Shown here piece by piece: positions 11,447 to 24,858 of a stretch of 64,000 bases of DNA. The notes under the pieces are model-generated. The model did no database searches and had not been told where the DNA came from. It was given only the letters and a program-made list of their open reading frames with translations. Source of the stretch: Escarpia spicata (lineage: Eukaryota > Annelida > Polychaeta > Sabellida > Siboglinidae); assembly GCA_963995525.1 (NCBI GenBank), contig CAXEFP010000001.1, positions 1,206,201 to 1,270,200 of the forward strand, read 5' to 3'. The first letter of the stretch is position 1. Every line of letters starts with the position of its first letter. The position numbers and the translations under genes were made by a program.

Positions 11447-11724
11447 ACTATACTACTATCCTACTATACTACTATACTACTATCCTACTATACTACTATC
11501 CTACTATACTACTATCCTACTATACTACTATCCTACTATACTACTATCCTACTATACTACTATCCTACTATACTACTATACTACTATACTACTATCCTAC
11601 TATACTACTATACTAGTATACTAATATACTACTATACTACTATCCTACTATACTACTATCCTACTATACTACTATACTACTATCCTACTATACTACCACA
11701 CTACTATACTACTACTATACTACC
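11447..11724 (+). repeat. 8-bp tract with private markers
   Basis: 278 bp ending with CTAGTATACTAATATAC and CTACCACACTACTATAC, as in 2963-3232 and 18956-19233. Confidence 0.93.
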
Positions 11725-12241
11725 ATCCTACACTCTCCAACTCCAACATAGCCTGGCTCCTCCATCACACACTCTCCAACTCCAACACAGCATGGCTCCT
11801 CCATCCCACACTCTCCAACTTCAACATAACATGGTTCCTCCATCCTACACTCTCCAACTCCAACACAGCATGGCTCCTCCATCCCACACTCTCCAACCCC
11901 AACACAGCATGGCTCCTCCTTCCCACACTCTCCAACTTCAACATAACATGGCTTCTCCATCCTACACTCTCCAACTCCAACATAGCATGGCTCCTCCATA
12001 CTGCACTCTCCAACTCCAAAATAACATGGCTCCTCCATCCTACACACTCCAACTCCAACATAACATGGTTCCTCCATCCTACACTCTCCAACTCCAACAC
12101 AGCATGACTCCTCCATCCCACACTCTCCAACTTCAACATAACATGGCTTATCCTTCCTACACTCTCCAACTCCAACATAGCATGGCTCCTCCAACCTACA
12201 CTTTCCAAATCCAACATAACATGGCTCCTCCATCCTACACC
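11725..12241 (+). repeat. L13 array
   Basis: Thirteen units at 11735-12241, matching 3243-3749 unit for unit at offset 8492 bp, including AGCCTGGCTCC and the terminal CACC. Confidence 0.96.
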
Positions 12242-12835
12242 ACTATACTACTATCCTACTATACTACTATACTACTATCCTACTATACTACTATCCTACT
12301 ATACTACTATACTACTATACTACTATACTACTATACTACTATACTACTATACTACTATCCTACTATACTACTATCCTACTATACTACTATCCTACTATAC
12401 TACTATACTACTATCCTACTATACTATTATCCTACTATACTACTATCCTACTATACTACTATCCTACTATACTACTATCCTACTATACTACTATCCTACT
12501 ATACTACTATACTACTATCCTACTATACCACTATACTACTATACTACTATACTACTATACTACTATACTACTATACACCAACATAGCATTGCTCCTCCAT
12601 ACTGCACTCTCCAACTCCAACATAACATGGCTCCTCCATCCTACACACTCCAACTCCAACATAACATGGCTCCTCCATCCTACTATAATACTATGCTACT
12701 ATACTATTATACTACTACACTACTATAATACTATACTACTATGCTACTATACTACTATGCTACTACTATCCTACTACTATACTACTACTATACTACTATA
12801 ATACTACTACACTAATATACTACTACTATACTAAC
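12242..12835 (+). repeat. 8-bp tract, S block, linker
   Basis: A 335-bp 8-mer tract with CTATACCACTATAC near 12525, S block at 12577-12683, linker. The right part repeats 9280-9611. Confidence 0.94.
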
Positions 12836-13230
12836 ATCCTACACTCTCCAACTCCAACACAGCATGACTCCTCCATCCCACACTCTCCAACTCCAACATA
12901 ACATGGCTTCTCCATCCTACACTCTCCAACTCCAACATAGCATGGCTCCTCCATACTGCACTCTCCAACTCCAAAACATAGCATTGCTCCTCCATATTGC
13001 ACTCTCCAACTCCAACATAACATGGCTCCTCCATCCTACACACTCCAACTCCAACATAACATGACTCCTCCATCCTACTATACTACTATGCTACTATACT
13101 ATTATACTACTATACTACTATAATACTATACTACTATGCTACTATACTAATATGCTACTACTATCCTACTACTATACTACTACTATACTACTATAATACT
13201 ACTACACTAATATACTACTACTATACTAAC
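12836..13230 (+). repeat. Hybrid L9/S array with 41-bp chimeric unit, and linker
   Basis: Units 12846-13078 and linker 13079-13230, matching 9612-10006 at offset 3224. Confidence 0.95.
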
Positions 13231-13552
13231 ATCCTACACTCTCCAAATCCAACACAGCATGACTCCTCCATCCCACACTCTCCAACTCCAACATAGCATG
13301 GCTCCTCCATACTGCACTCTCCAACTCCAAAATAACATGGCTCCTCCATCCTACACACTCCAACTCCAACATAACATGGTTCCTCCATCCTACACTCTCC
13401 AACTCCAACACAGCATGACTCCTCCATCCCACACTCTCCAACTTCAACATAACATGGCTTATCCTTCCTACACTCTTCAACTCCAACATAGCATGGCTCC
13501 TCCAACCTACACTTTCCAAATCCAACATAACATGGCTCCTCCATCCTACACT
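13231..13552 (+). repeat. Eight-unit L9 derivative
   Basis: u1 and u3-u9 at 13241-13552; matches 10007-10328 at offset 3224, including CTCTTCAACTCC. Confidence 0.95.
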
Positions 13553-14200
13553 ACTATACTACTATCCTACTATACTACTATACTACTATCCTACTATACT
13601 ACTATCCTACTATACTACTATACTACTATACTACTATACTACCATACTACTATCCTACTATACTACTATCCTATTATACTACTATCCTACTATACTACTA
13701 TCCTACTATACTACTATCCTACTATACTACTATACTACTATCCTACTATACTACTATCCTACTATACTACTATCCTACTATACTACTATCCTACTATACT
13801 ACTATCCTACTATACTACTATGCTACTATACTATTATCCTACTATACTACTATACTACTATCCTACTATACCACTATACTACTATACTACTATACTACTA
13901 TCCTACTATACTACTATACTACTATACTACTATACTACTATACTACTATACTACTATCCTACTATACTACTATACACCAACATAGCATTGCTCCTCCATA
14001 CTGCACTCTCCAACTCCAACATAACATGGCTCCTCCATACTACTATACTACTATGCTACTATACTATTATAATACTATACTACTATACTACTATACTACT
14101 ATAATACTATACTACTATGCTACTATACTACTATGCTACTACTATCCTACTACTATACTACTATAAGACTACTACACTAATATACTACTACTATACTAAC
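13553..14200 (+). repeat. 8-bp tract, short S block, linker
   Basis: A 423-bp tract (the same length as 10329-10751), a 63-bp S remnant at 13976-14038, then a linker 8 bp longer than its 10815-10968 counterpart. Confidence 0.93.
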
Positions 14201-14523
14201 ATCCTACACTCTCCAACTCCAACACAGCATGACTCCTCCATCCCACACTCTCCAACTTCAACATAACATGGCTTCTCCATCCTACACTCTCCAACTCCAA
14301 CATAGCATGGCTCCTCCATCCTACACACTCCAACTCCAACATAACATGGCTCCTCCATCCTACTATACTACTATGCTACTATACTATTATACTACTATAC
14401 TACTATACTACTATAATACTATACTACTATGCTACTATACTACTATGCTACTACTATCCTACTACTATACTACTACTATACTACTATAATACTACGACAC
14501 TAATATACTACTACTATACTAAC
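14201..14523 (+). repeat. Short 39-bp block and linker
   Basis: u1, u2, one S-type unit and a 36-bp end (14211-14363), then a linker containing ACTACGACACTAATATAC, a rare CpG. Confidence 0.93.
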
Positions 14524-14884
14524 ATCCTACACTCTCCAACTCCAACACAGCATGACTCCTCCATCCCACACTCTCCAACTTCAACATAACATGGCTTCTC
14601 CATCCTACACTCTCCAACTCCAACATAGCATGGCTCCTCCATACTGCACTCTCCAACTCCAAAATAACATGGCTCCTCCATCCTACACTCTCCAACTCCA
14701 ACATAACATGGTTCCTCCATCCTACACTCTCCAACTCCAACACAGCATGACTCCTCCATCCCACACTCTCCAACTTCAACATAACATGGCTTATCCTTCC
14801 TACACTCTCCAACTCCAACATAGCATGGCTCCTCCAACCTACACTTTCCAAATCCAACATAACATGGCTCCTCCATCCTACACC
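14524..14884 (+). repeat. L9 array
   Basis: Nine units at 14534-14884, ending CACC. Otherwise close to consensus with GGCTTATCC in u7. Confidence 0.96.
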
Positions 14885-15350
14885 ACTATACTACTATCCT
14901 ACTATACTACTATACTACTATCCTACTATACTACTATCCTACTATACTACTATACTACTATACTACTATCCTACTATACTACAATCCTACTATACTACTA
15001 TCCTATTATACTACTATCCTACTATACTACTATCCTACTATACTACTATCCTACTATACTACTATCCTACTATACTACTATACTATTATACTATTATACT
15101 ACTATACACCAACATAGCATTGCTACTCCATACTGCACTCTCCAACTCCAACATAACATGGCTCCTCCATCCTACACACTCCAACTCCAACATAACATGG
15201 CTCCTCCATCCTACTATACTACTATGCTACTATACTATTATACTACTATAATACTATACTACTATGCTACTATACTACTATCCTACTACTATCCTACTAC
15301 TATCCTACTACTATAATACTACTACACTAATATACTACTACTATACTAAC
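14885..15350 (+). repeat. 8-bp tract, S block, linker
   Basis: A 223-bp 8-mer tract, S block at 15108-15214 (GCTACTCC variant), and a linker with TATCCTACTACTATCC steps. Confidence 0.94.
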
Positions 15351-15711
15351 ATCCTACACTCTCCAACTCCAACACAGCATGACTCCTCCATCCCACACTC
15401 TCCAACTTCAACATAACATGGCTTCTCCATCCTACACTCTCCAACTCCAACATAGCATGGCTCCTCCATACTGCACTCTCCAACTCCAAAATAACATGGC
15501 TCCTCCATCCTACACTCTCCAACTCCAACATAACATGGTTCCTCCATCCTACACTCTCCAACTCCAAAACAGCATGACTCCTCCATCCCACACTCTCCAA
15601 CTTCAACATAACATGGCTTATCCTTCCTACACTCTCCAACTCCAACATAGCATGGCTCCTCCAACCTACACTTTCCAAATCCAACATGACATGGCTCCTC
15701 CATCCTACACT
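15351..15711 (+). repeat. L9 array
   Basis: Nine units at 15361-15711. u6 carries CTCCAAAACAGC, shared with 22478; u9 carries AACATGACATGG. Confidence 0.96.
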
Positions 15712-16230
15712 ACTATATTACTATCCTACTATACTACTATACTACTATCATACTATACTACTATACTACTATCCTACTATACTACTATACTACTATACTA
15801 CTATACTACTATCCTACTATACTACTATACTACTATACTACTATACTACTATACTACTATCCTACTATCCTACTATCCTACTATACTACTATCCTACTAT
15901 ACTACTATCCTACTATACTACTATCCTACTATAATACTATCCTACTCTACTACTATCCTACTATCCTACTATCCTACTATACTACTATCCTACTATACTA
16001 CTATACTACTATCCTACTATACTACTATCCTACTATACTACTATCCTACTATACTACTATCCTACTATACTACTATCCTACTATACTACTATCCTACTAT
16101 ACTACTATCCTACTATACTACTATCCTACTATACTACTATCCTACTATACTACTATCCTACTATACTACTATCCTACTATACTACTATACTACTATACTA
16201 CTATACTACTATACTACTATACTACTATAC
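15712..16230 (+). repeat. 8-bp tract
   Basis: A 519-bp tract of CTACTATA/CTACTATC with several consecutive CTACTATC units and one CTACTCTA. No linker. It leads into the second copy of the 16-kb-spaced duplication. Confidence 0.94.
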
Positions 16231-16379
16231 ACCAACATAGCATTGCTCCTCCATACTGCACTCTCCAACTCCAACATAACATGGCTCCTCCATCCTACAC
16301 ACTCCAACTCCAACATAGCATGGCTCCTCCAACCTACACTTTCCAAATCCAACATAACATGACTCCTCCATCCTACACT
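16231..16379 (+). repeat. 39-bp block: truncated unit plus three full units
   Basis: Matches 238-386 at offset 15993, including the L9-type right end with CATGACTCC. Confidence 0.95.
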
Positions 16380-16829
16380 ACTATACTACTATACTACTAT
16401 CCTACTATACTACTATGCTACTATCCTACTATACTACTATCCTACTATACTACTATAATACTATACTACTATACTACTATACTACTATACTACTATCCTA
16501 CTATACTACTATACTACTATCCTACTATACTACTATCCTACTATACTACTATCCTACTATACTACTATACTACTATACTACTATCCTACTATACTACTAT
16601 CCTACTATACTACTATCCTACTATACTACTATCCTACTATACTACTATCCTACTATACTACTATCCTACTATACTACTATGCTACTATGCTATTATATTA
16701 CTATACTACTATACTACTATAATACTATAATACTATGCTACTATACTACTATGCTACTACTATCCTACTACTATACTACTACTATACTACTATAATACTA
16801 CTACACTAATATACTACTACTATACTAAA
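16380..16829 (+). repeat. 8-bp tract ending in linker
   Basis: Exactly 450 bp like 387-836, with the same ends but reshuffled A/C 8-mers inside; linker ends CTAAAATCC. Confidence 0.92.
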
Positions 16830-17357
16830 ATCCTACACTCTCCAACTCCAACACAGCATGACTCCTCCATCCCACACTCTCCAACTTCAACATAACATGG
16901 CTTCTCCATCCTACACTCTCCAACTCCAACATAGCATGGCTCCTCCATACTGCACTCTCCAACTCCAAAATAACATGGCTCCTCCATCCTACACTACTAT
17001 ACTACTATCCTACTATCCTACTATACTACTATCCTACTATACTACTATCCTACTATACTACTATACTACTATACTACTGTACTACTATACTACTATACTG
17101 CTATACTACTATACTATTATACTACTATACACCAACATAGCATTGCTCCTCCATACTGCACTCTCCAACTCCAACATAACATGGTTCCTCCATCCTACAC
17201 TCTCCAACTCCAACACAGCATGACTCCTCCATCCCACACTCTCCAACTTCAACATAACATGGCTTATCCTTCCTACACTCTCCAACTCCAACATAGCATG
17301 GCTCCTCCAACCTACACTTTCCAAATCCAACATAACATGGCTCCTCCATCCTACACT
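16830..17357 (+). repeat. Split-L9 array
   Basis: u1-u4 to 16995, 135-bp 8-mer tract 16996-17130, truncated unit plus u5-u9 17131-17357. Same as 837-1364 at offset 15993. Confidence 0.95.
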
Positions 17358-17751
17358 ACTATACTACTATCCTACTATACTACTATCCTACTATACTACT
17401 ATCCTACTATACTACTATACTACTGTACTACTATACTACTGTACTATTATACTACTATACTACTATACTACTATACTACTATACACCAACATAGCATTGC
17501 TCCTCCATACTGCACTCTCCAACTCCAACATAACATGGCTCCTCCATCCTACACACTCCAACTCCAACATAACATGTCTCCTCCATCCTACTATACTACT
17601 ATGCTACTATACTATTATACTACTATACTACTATACTACTATAATACTATACTACTATGCTACTATACTACTATGCTACTACTATCCTACTACTATACTA
17701 CTACTATACTACTATAATACTACTACACTAATATACTACTACTATACTAAC
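17358..17751 (+). repeat. 8-bp tract, S block, linker
   Basis: 127-bp tract, S block 17485-17591 with the CATGTCTCC variant, linker; copy of 1365-1758. Confidence 0.94.
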
Positions 17752-18112
17752 ATCCTACACTCTCCAACTCCAACACAGCATGACTCCTCCATCCCACACT
17801 CTCCAACTTCAACATAACATGGCTTCTCCATCCTACACTCTCCAACTCCAACATAGCATGGCTCCTCCATACTGCACTCTCCAACTCCAAAATAACATGG
17901 CTCCTCCATCCTACACTCTCCAACTCCAACATAACATGGTTCCTCCATCCTACACTCTCCAACTCCAACACAGCATGACTCCTCCATCCCACACTCTCCA
18001 ACTTCAACATAACATGGCGTATCCTTCCTACACTCTCCAACTCCAAAATAGCATGGCTCCTCCAACCTACACTTTCCAAATCCAACATAACATGGCTCCT
18101 CCATCCTACACT
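17752..18112 (+). repeat. L9 array
   Basis: Copy of 1759-2119 with GGCGTATCC and CCAAAATAGC. Confidence 0.96.
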
Positions 18113-18594
18113 ACTATACTACTATCCTACTATACTACTATACTACTATCCTACTATACTACTATCCTACTATACTACTAGACTACTATACTACTATACT
18201 ACTATACTACTATCCTACTATACTACTATACTACTATCCTACTATACTATTATCCTACTATACTACTATCTTACTATACTACTATCCTACTATACTACTA
18301 TACTACTATCCTACTATACTACTATACTACTATACTACTATACTACTATACACCAACATAGCATTGCTCCTCCATACTGCACTCTCCAACTCCAACATAA
18401 CATGGCTCCTCCATCCTACACACTCCAACTCCAACATAACATGGCTCCTCCATCCTACTATACTACTATGCTACTATACTACTATAATACTATAATACTA
18501 TGCTACTATACTACTATGATACTACTATCCTACTACTATACTACTACTATACTACTATAAGACTACCACACTAATATACTACTACTATACTAAC
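18113..18594 (+). repeat. 8-bp tract, S block, linker
   Basis: 239-bp tract with CTACTAGA, S block 18352-18458, linker with ATAAGACTACCACAC; copy of 2120-2601. Confidence 0.94.
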
Positions 18595-18955
18595 ATCCTA
18601 CACTCTCCAACTCCAACACAGCATGACTCCTCCATCCCACACTCTCCAACTTCAACATAACATGGCTTCTCCATCCTACACTCTCCAACTCCAACATAGC
18701 ATGGCTCCTCCATACTGCACTCTCCAACTCCAAAATAACATGGCTCCTCCATCCTACACTCTCCAACTCCAACATAACATGGTTCCTACATCCTACACTC
18801 TCCAACTCCACCACAGCATGACACCTCCATCCCACACTCTCCAACTTCAACATAACATGGCTTATCCTTCCTACACTCTCCAACTCCAACATAGCATGGC
18901 TCCTCCAACCTACACTTTCCAAATCCAACATAACATGGCTCCTCCATCCTACACT
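18595..18955 (+). repeat. L9 array
   Basis: Copy of 2602-2962 with the CTCCACCACAGC and GACACCTCC markers. Confidence 0.96.
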
Positions 18956-19233
18956 ACTATACTACTATCCTACTATACTACTATACTACTATCCTACTAT
19001 ACTACTATCCTACTATACTACTATCCTACTATACTACTATCCTACTATACTACTATCCTACTATACTACTATCCTACTATACTACTATACTACTATACTA
19101 CTATCCTACTATACTACTATACTAGTATACTAATATACTACTATACTACTATCCTACTATACTACTATCCTACTATACTACTATACTACTATCCTACTAT
19201 ACTACCACACTACTATACTACTACTATACTACC
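18956..19233 (+). repeat. 8-bp tract with private markers
   Basis: 278 bp; 8 bp longer than 2963-3232, which shifts the duplication offset from 15993 to 16001. It carries CTAGTATACTAATATAC. Confidence 0.93.
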
Positions 19234-19750
19234 ATCCTACACTCTCCAACTCCAACATAGCCTGGCTCCTCCATCACACACTCTCCAACTCCAACACAGC
19301 ATGGCTCCTCCATCCCACACTCTCCAACTTCAACATAACATGGTTCCTCCATCCTACACTCTCCAACTCCAACACAGCATGGCTCCTCCATCCCACACTC
19401 TCCAACCCCAACACAGCATGGCTCCTCCTTCCCACACTCTCCAACTTCAACATAACATGGCTTCTCCATCCTACACTCTCCAACTCCAACATAGCATGGC
19501 TCCTCCATACTGCACTCTCCAACTCCAAAATAACATGGCTCCTCCATCCTACACACTCCAACTCCAACATAACATGGTTCCTCCATCCTACACTCTCCAA
19601 CTCCAACACAGCATGACTCCTCCATCCCACACTCTCCAACTTCAACATAACATGGCTTATCCTTCCTACACTCTCCAACTCCAACATAGCATGGCTCCTC
19701 CAACCTACACTTTCCAAATCCAACATAACATGGCTCCTCCATCCTACACC
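19234..19750 (+). repeat. L13 array
   Basis: Thirteen units at 19244-19750; third copy of the 3233 and 11725 arrays. Confidence 0.96.
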
Positions 19751-20229
19751 ACTATACTACTATCCTACTATACTACTATACTACTATCCTACTATACTAC
19801 TATCCTACTATACTACTATACTACTATACTACTATACTACTATACTACTATACTACTATCCTACTATACTACTATCCTACTATACTACTATCCTACTATC
19901 CTACTATACTACTATACTACTATCCTACTATCCTACTATCCTACTATACTACTATACTACTATACTACTATACACCAACATAGCATTGCTCCTCCATACT
20001 GCACTCTCCAACTCCAACATAACATGGCTCCTCCATCCTACACACTCCAACTCCAACATAACATGGCTCCCCCATCCTACTATACTACTATGCTACTATA
20101 CTATTATACTACTATACTACTATACTACTATAATACTATACTACTATGCTACTATACTACTATGCTACTACTATCCTACTACTATACTACTATAATACTA
20201 CTACACTAATATACTACTACTATACTAAC
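19751..20229 (+). repeat. 8-bp tract, S block, linker
   Basis: A 223-bp tract, S block 19974-20080 (GGCTCCCCCATCC variant), linker. The 16-kb duplication ends inside the tract, since the next block differs from that at 4136. Confidence 0.94.
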
Positions 20230-20590
20230 ATCCTACACTCTCCAACTCCAACACAGCATGACTCCTCCATCCCACACTCTCCAACTTCAACATAACATGG
20301 CTTCTCCATCCTACACTCTCCAACTCCAACATAGCATGGCTCCTCCATACTGCACTCTCCAACTCCAAAATAACATGGCTCCTCCATCCTACACTCTCCA
20401 ACTCCAACATAACATGGTTCCTCCATCCTACACTCTCCAACTCCAACACAGCATGACTCCTCCATCCCACACTCTCCAACTTCAACATAACATGGCGTAT
20501 CCTTCCTACACTCTCCAACTCCAACATAGCGTGGCTCCTCCGACCTACACTTTCCAAATCCAACATAACATGGCTCCTCCATCCTACACT
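20230..20590 (+). repeat. L9 array
   Basis: Nine units at 20240-20590 with GGCGTATCC in u7; u8 carries two extra CpGs (TAGCGTGG and CTCCGACC). The TAGCGTGG variant is shared with 21214-21574. Confidence 0.96.
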
Positions 20591-21213
20591 ACTATACTAC
20601 TATCCTACTATACTACTATACTACTATCCTATTATACTACTATCCTACTATACTACTATACTACTATACTACTATCCTACTATCCTACTATACTACTATC
20701 CTACTATACTACTATCCTACTATACTACTATCCTACTATACTACTATCCTACTATACTACTATCCTACTATACTACTATCCTACTATACTACTATCCTAC
20801 TATCCTACTATACTACTATCCTACTATACTACTATCCTACTATACTACTATCCTACTATACTACTATCCTACTATACTACTATCCTACTATACTACTATA
20901 CTATTATACTACTATACTAATATACTACTATACTACTATACTACTATACTACTATACACCAACATAGCATTGCTCCTCCATACTGCACTCTCCAACTCCA
21001 ACATAACATGGCTCCTCCATCCTACACACTCCAACTCCAACATAACATGGCTCCTCCATCCTACTATACTACTATGCTACTATACTATTATACTACTATA
21101 CTACTATACTACTATAATACTATACTACTATGCTACTATACTACTATGCTACTACTATCCTACTACTATACTACTATAATACTACTACACTAATATACTA
21201 CTACTATACTAAC
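20591..21213 (+). repeat. 8-bp tract, S block, linker
   Basis: A 367-bp tract, S block 20958-21064, linker. The 21575 tract has the same length. Confidence 0.94.
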
Positions 21214-21574
21214 ATCCTACACTCTCCAACACCAACACAGCATGACTCCTCCATCCCACACTCTCCAACTTCAACATAACATGGCTTCTCCATCCTACAC
21301 TCTCCAACTCCAACATAGCATGGCTCCTCCATACTGCACTCTCCAACTCCAAAATAACATGGCTCCTCCATCCTACACTCTCCAACTCCAACATAACATG
21401 GTTCCTCCATCCTACACTCTCCAACTCCAACACAGCATGACTCCTCCATCCCACACTCTCCAACTTCAACATAACATGGCGTATCCTTCCTACACTCTCC
21501 AACTCCAACATAGCGTGGCTCCTCCAACCTACACTTTCCAAATCCAACATAACATGGCTCCTCCATCCTACACT
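21214..21574 (+). repeat. L9 array
   Basis: Nine units at 21224-21574; CTCCAACACCAACAC in u1, GGCGTATCC in u7, TAGCGTGG in u8. Confidence 0.96.
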
Positions 21575-22189
21575 ACTATACTACTATCCTACTATACTAC
21601 TATACTACTATCCTACTATACTACTATCCTACTATACTACTATACTACTCTACTACTATCCTACTATCATACTATACTACTAACCTACTATACTACTATC
21701 CTACTATACTACTATCCTACTATACTACTATCCTACTATACTACTATCCTACTATACTACTATCCTACTATACTACTATCCTACTATCCTACTATACTAC
21801 TATCCTACTATACTACTATCCTACTATACTACTATCCTATTATACTACTATCCTACTATACTACTATCCTACTATACTACTATCCTACTATACTACTATC
21901 CTACTATACTACTATACTACTATACTACTATACTACTATACACCAACATAGCATTGCTCCTCCATACTGCACTCTCCAACTCCAACATAACATGGCTCCT
22001 CCATCCTACACACTCCAACTCCAACATAACATGGCTCCTCCATCCTACTATACTACTATGCTACTATACTAGTATACTACTATACTACTATAATACTATA
22101 CTACTATGCTACTATACTACTATGCTACTACTATCCTACTACTATACTACTATAATACTACAACACTAATATACTACTACTATACTAAC
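21575..22189 (+). repeat. 8-bp tract, S block, linker
   Basis: A 367-bp tract with CTACTAACC, S block 21942-22048, linker with ATACTACAACAC. Confidence 0.94.
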
Positions 22190-22477
22190 ATCCTACACTC
22201 TCCAACTCCAACACAGCATGACTCCTCCATCCCACACTCTCCAACTTCAACATAACATGGCTTCTCCATCCTACACTCTCCAACTCCAACATAACATGGC
22301 TCCTCCATCCTACACACTCCAACTCCAACATAACATGGCTCCTCCATCCTACTATACTACTATGCTACTATACTATTATACTACTATAATACTATACTAC
22401 TATGCTACTATACTACTATCCTACTACTATAATACTACTATAATACTATTACACTAATATACTACTACTATACTAAC
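22190..22477 (+). repeat. Short 39-bp block and linker
   Basis: u1, u2, one S-type unit and a 36-bp end (22200-22352), then a 125-bp linker with ACTATTACACTAATATAC. Confidence 0.93.
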
Positions 22478-22838
22478 ATCCTACACTCTCCAACTCCAAC
22501 ACAGCATGACTCCTCCATCCCACACTCTCCAACTTCAACATAACATGGCTTTTCCATCCTACACTCTCCAACTCCAACATAGCATGGCTCCTCCATACTG
22601 CACTCTCCAACTCCAAAATAACATGGCTCCTCCATCCTACACTCTCCAACTCCAACATAACATGGTTCCTCCATCCTACATTCTCCAACTCCAAAACAGC
22701 ATGACTCCTCCATCCCACACTCTCCAACTTCAACATAACATGGCTTATCCTTCCTACACTCTCCAACTCCAACATAGCATGGCTCCTCCAACCTACACTT
22801 TCCAAATCCAACATAACATGGCTCCTCCATCCTACACT
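22478..22838 (+). repeat. L9 array
   Basis: Nine units at 22488-22838; GGCTTTTCC in u2, CTACATTCTCC at the end of u5, CTCCAAAACAGC in u6. Confidence 0.96.
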
Positions 22839-23519
22839 ACTATACTTCTATCCTACTATACTACTATACTACTATCATACTATACTACTATACTACTATA
22901 CTACTATACTACTATACTACTATCCTACTATACTACTATACTACTATACTACTATACTACTATACTACTATCCTACTATCCTACTATGCTACTATCCTAC
23001 TATCCTACTATACTACTATCCTACTATACTACTATACTACTATACTACTATCCTACTTTACTACTATCCTACTATACTACTATCCTACTATACTACTATC
23101 CTACTATACTACTATACTACTATCCTACTATACTACTATCCTACTATACTACTATCCTACTATACTACTATCCTACTATACTACTATCCTACTATACTAC
23201 TATCCTACTATACTACTATCCTACTATACTACTATACTACTATACTACTATACTACTATACACCAACATAGCATTGCTCCTCCATACTGCACTGTCCAAC
23301 TCCAACATAACATGGCTCCTCCATCCTACACACTCCAACTCCAACATAACATGGCTCCTCCATCCTACTATACTACTATGCTACTATACTATTATAATAC
23401 TATACTACTATACTACTATACTACTATACTACTATCCTATTATACTACTATCCTACTATACTACTATACTACTACCACACTATACTACTACCACACTACT
23501 ATACTACTACTATACTAAC
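22839..23519 (+). repeat. 8-bp tract, S block, linker with CCACAC
   Basis: A 423-bp tract, S block 23262-23368 (GCACTGTCC variant), then a linker containing two ACTACCACAC motifs of the kind otherwise found just before the L13-type heads. Confidence 0.93.
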
Positions 23520-23880
23520 ATCCTACACTCTCCAACTCCAACACAGCATGACTCCTCCATCCCACACTCTCCAACTTCAACATAACATGGCTTCTCCATC
23601 CTACACTCTCCAACTCCAACATAGCATGGCTCCTCCATACTGCACTCTCCAACTCCAAAATAACATGGCTCCTCCATCCTACACTCTCCAACTCCAACAT
23701 AACATGGTTCCTACATCCTACACTCTCCAACTCCAACACAGCATGACTCCTCCATCCCACACTCTCCAACTTCAACATAACATGGCTTATCCTTCCTACA
23801 CTCTCCAACTCCAACATAGCATGGCTCCTCCAACCTACACTTTCCAAATTCAACATAACATGACTCCTCCATCATACACT
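23520..23880 (+). repeat. L9 array
   Basis: Nine units at 23530-23880; GGTTCCTACATCC in u5, and u9 ends CATGACTCCTCCATCATAC. Confidence 0.96.
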
Positions 23881-24330
23881 ACTATACTACTATACTACTA
23901 TCCTACTATACTACTATGCTACTATCCTACTATACTACTATACTACTATACTACTATACTACTATACTACTATACTACTATACTACTATACTACTATACT
24001 ACTATACTACTATACTACTATCCTACTATCCTACTATACTACTATCCTACTATCCTACTATACTACTATCCTACTATACTACTATCCTACTATAATACTA
24101 TACTACTATACTACTATCCTACTATACTACTATCCTACTATACTACTATCCTACTATACTACTATCCTACTATACTACTATGCTACTATAGTATTATATT
24201 ACTATACTACTATACTACTATAATACTATAATATTATGCTACTATACTACTATGCTACTACTATCCTACTACTATACTACTACTATACTACTATAATACT
24301 ACTACACTAATATACTACTACTATACTAAA
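23881..24330 (+). repeat. 8-bp tract ending in linker
   Basis: 450 bp, the same length as 387-836 and 16380-16829. It contains the palindromic CTATAGTATTATATTAC marker near 24187, shared with 34810 and 45397, and ends CTAAAATCC. It leads into the 10.6-kb repeat. Confidence 0.92.
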
Positions 24331-24858
24331 ATCCTACACTCTCCAACTCCAACACAGCATGACTCCTCCATCCCACACTCTCCAACTTCAACATAACATG
24401 GCTTCTCCATCCTACACTCTTCAACTCCAACATAGCATGGCTCCTCCATACTGCACTCTCCAACTCCAAAATAACATGGCTCCTCCATCCTACACTACTA
24501 TACTACTATCCTACTATCCTACTATACTACTATCCTACTATACTACTATCCTACTATACTACTATACTACTATACTACTGTACTACTATACTACTATACT
24601 GCTATACTACTATACTATTATCCTACTATACACCAACATAGCATTGCTCCTACATACTGCACTCTCCAACTCCAACATAACATGGTTCCTCCATCCTACA
24701 CTCTCCAACTCCAACACAGCATGACTCCTCCATCCCACACTCTCCAACTTCAACATAACATGGCTTATCCTTCCTACACTCTCCAACTCCAACATAGCAT
24801 GGCTCCTCCAACCTACACTTTCCAAATCCAACATAACATGGCTCCTCCATCCTACACT
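24331..24858 (+). repeat. Split-L9 array (start of copy A)
   Basis: u1-u4 24341-24496, 135-bp 8-mer tract, truncated unit plus u5-u9 24632-24858. Its two private variants, CTCTTCAACTCC and CCTACATACTG, recur at 34942 and 45529. Confidence 0.95.

Noticed and set aside
18623..20209. 528-codon forward open frame, and many similar ones, as protein genes
   Set aside because: The frame is open in several registers and on both strands of the 39-mer, variants change residues freely, and the frame simply follows repeat units. No start context, domain or splice structure is visible.
24180..24200. Palindrome CTATAGTATTATA as a regulatory or origin site
   Set aside because: It is a one-base variant of the 8-mer, recurring only with the 10.6-kb repeat (also near 34810 and 45397); useful as a marker, with no evidence of function.
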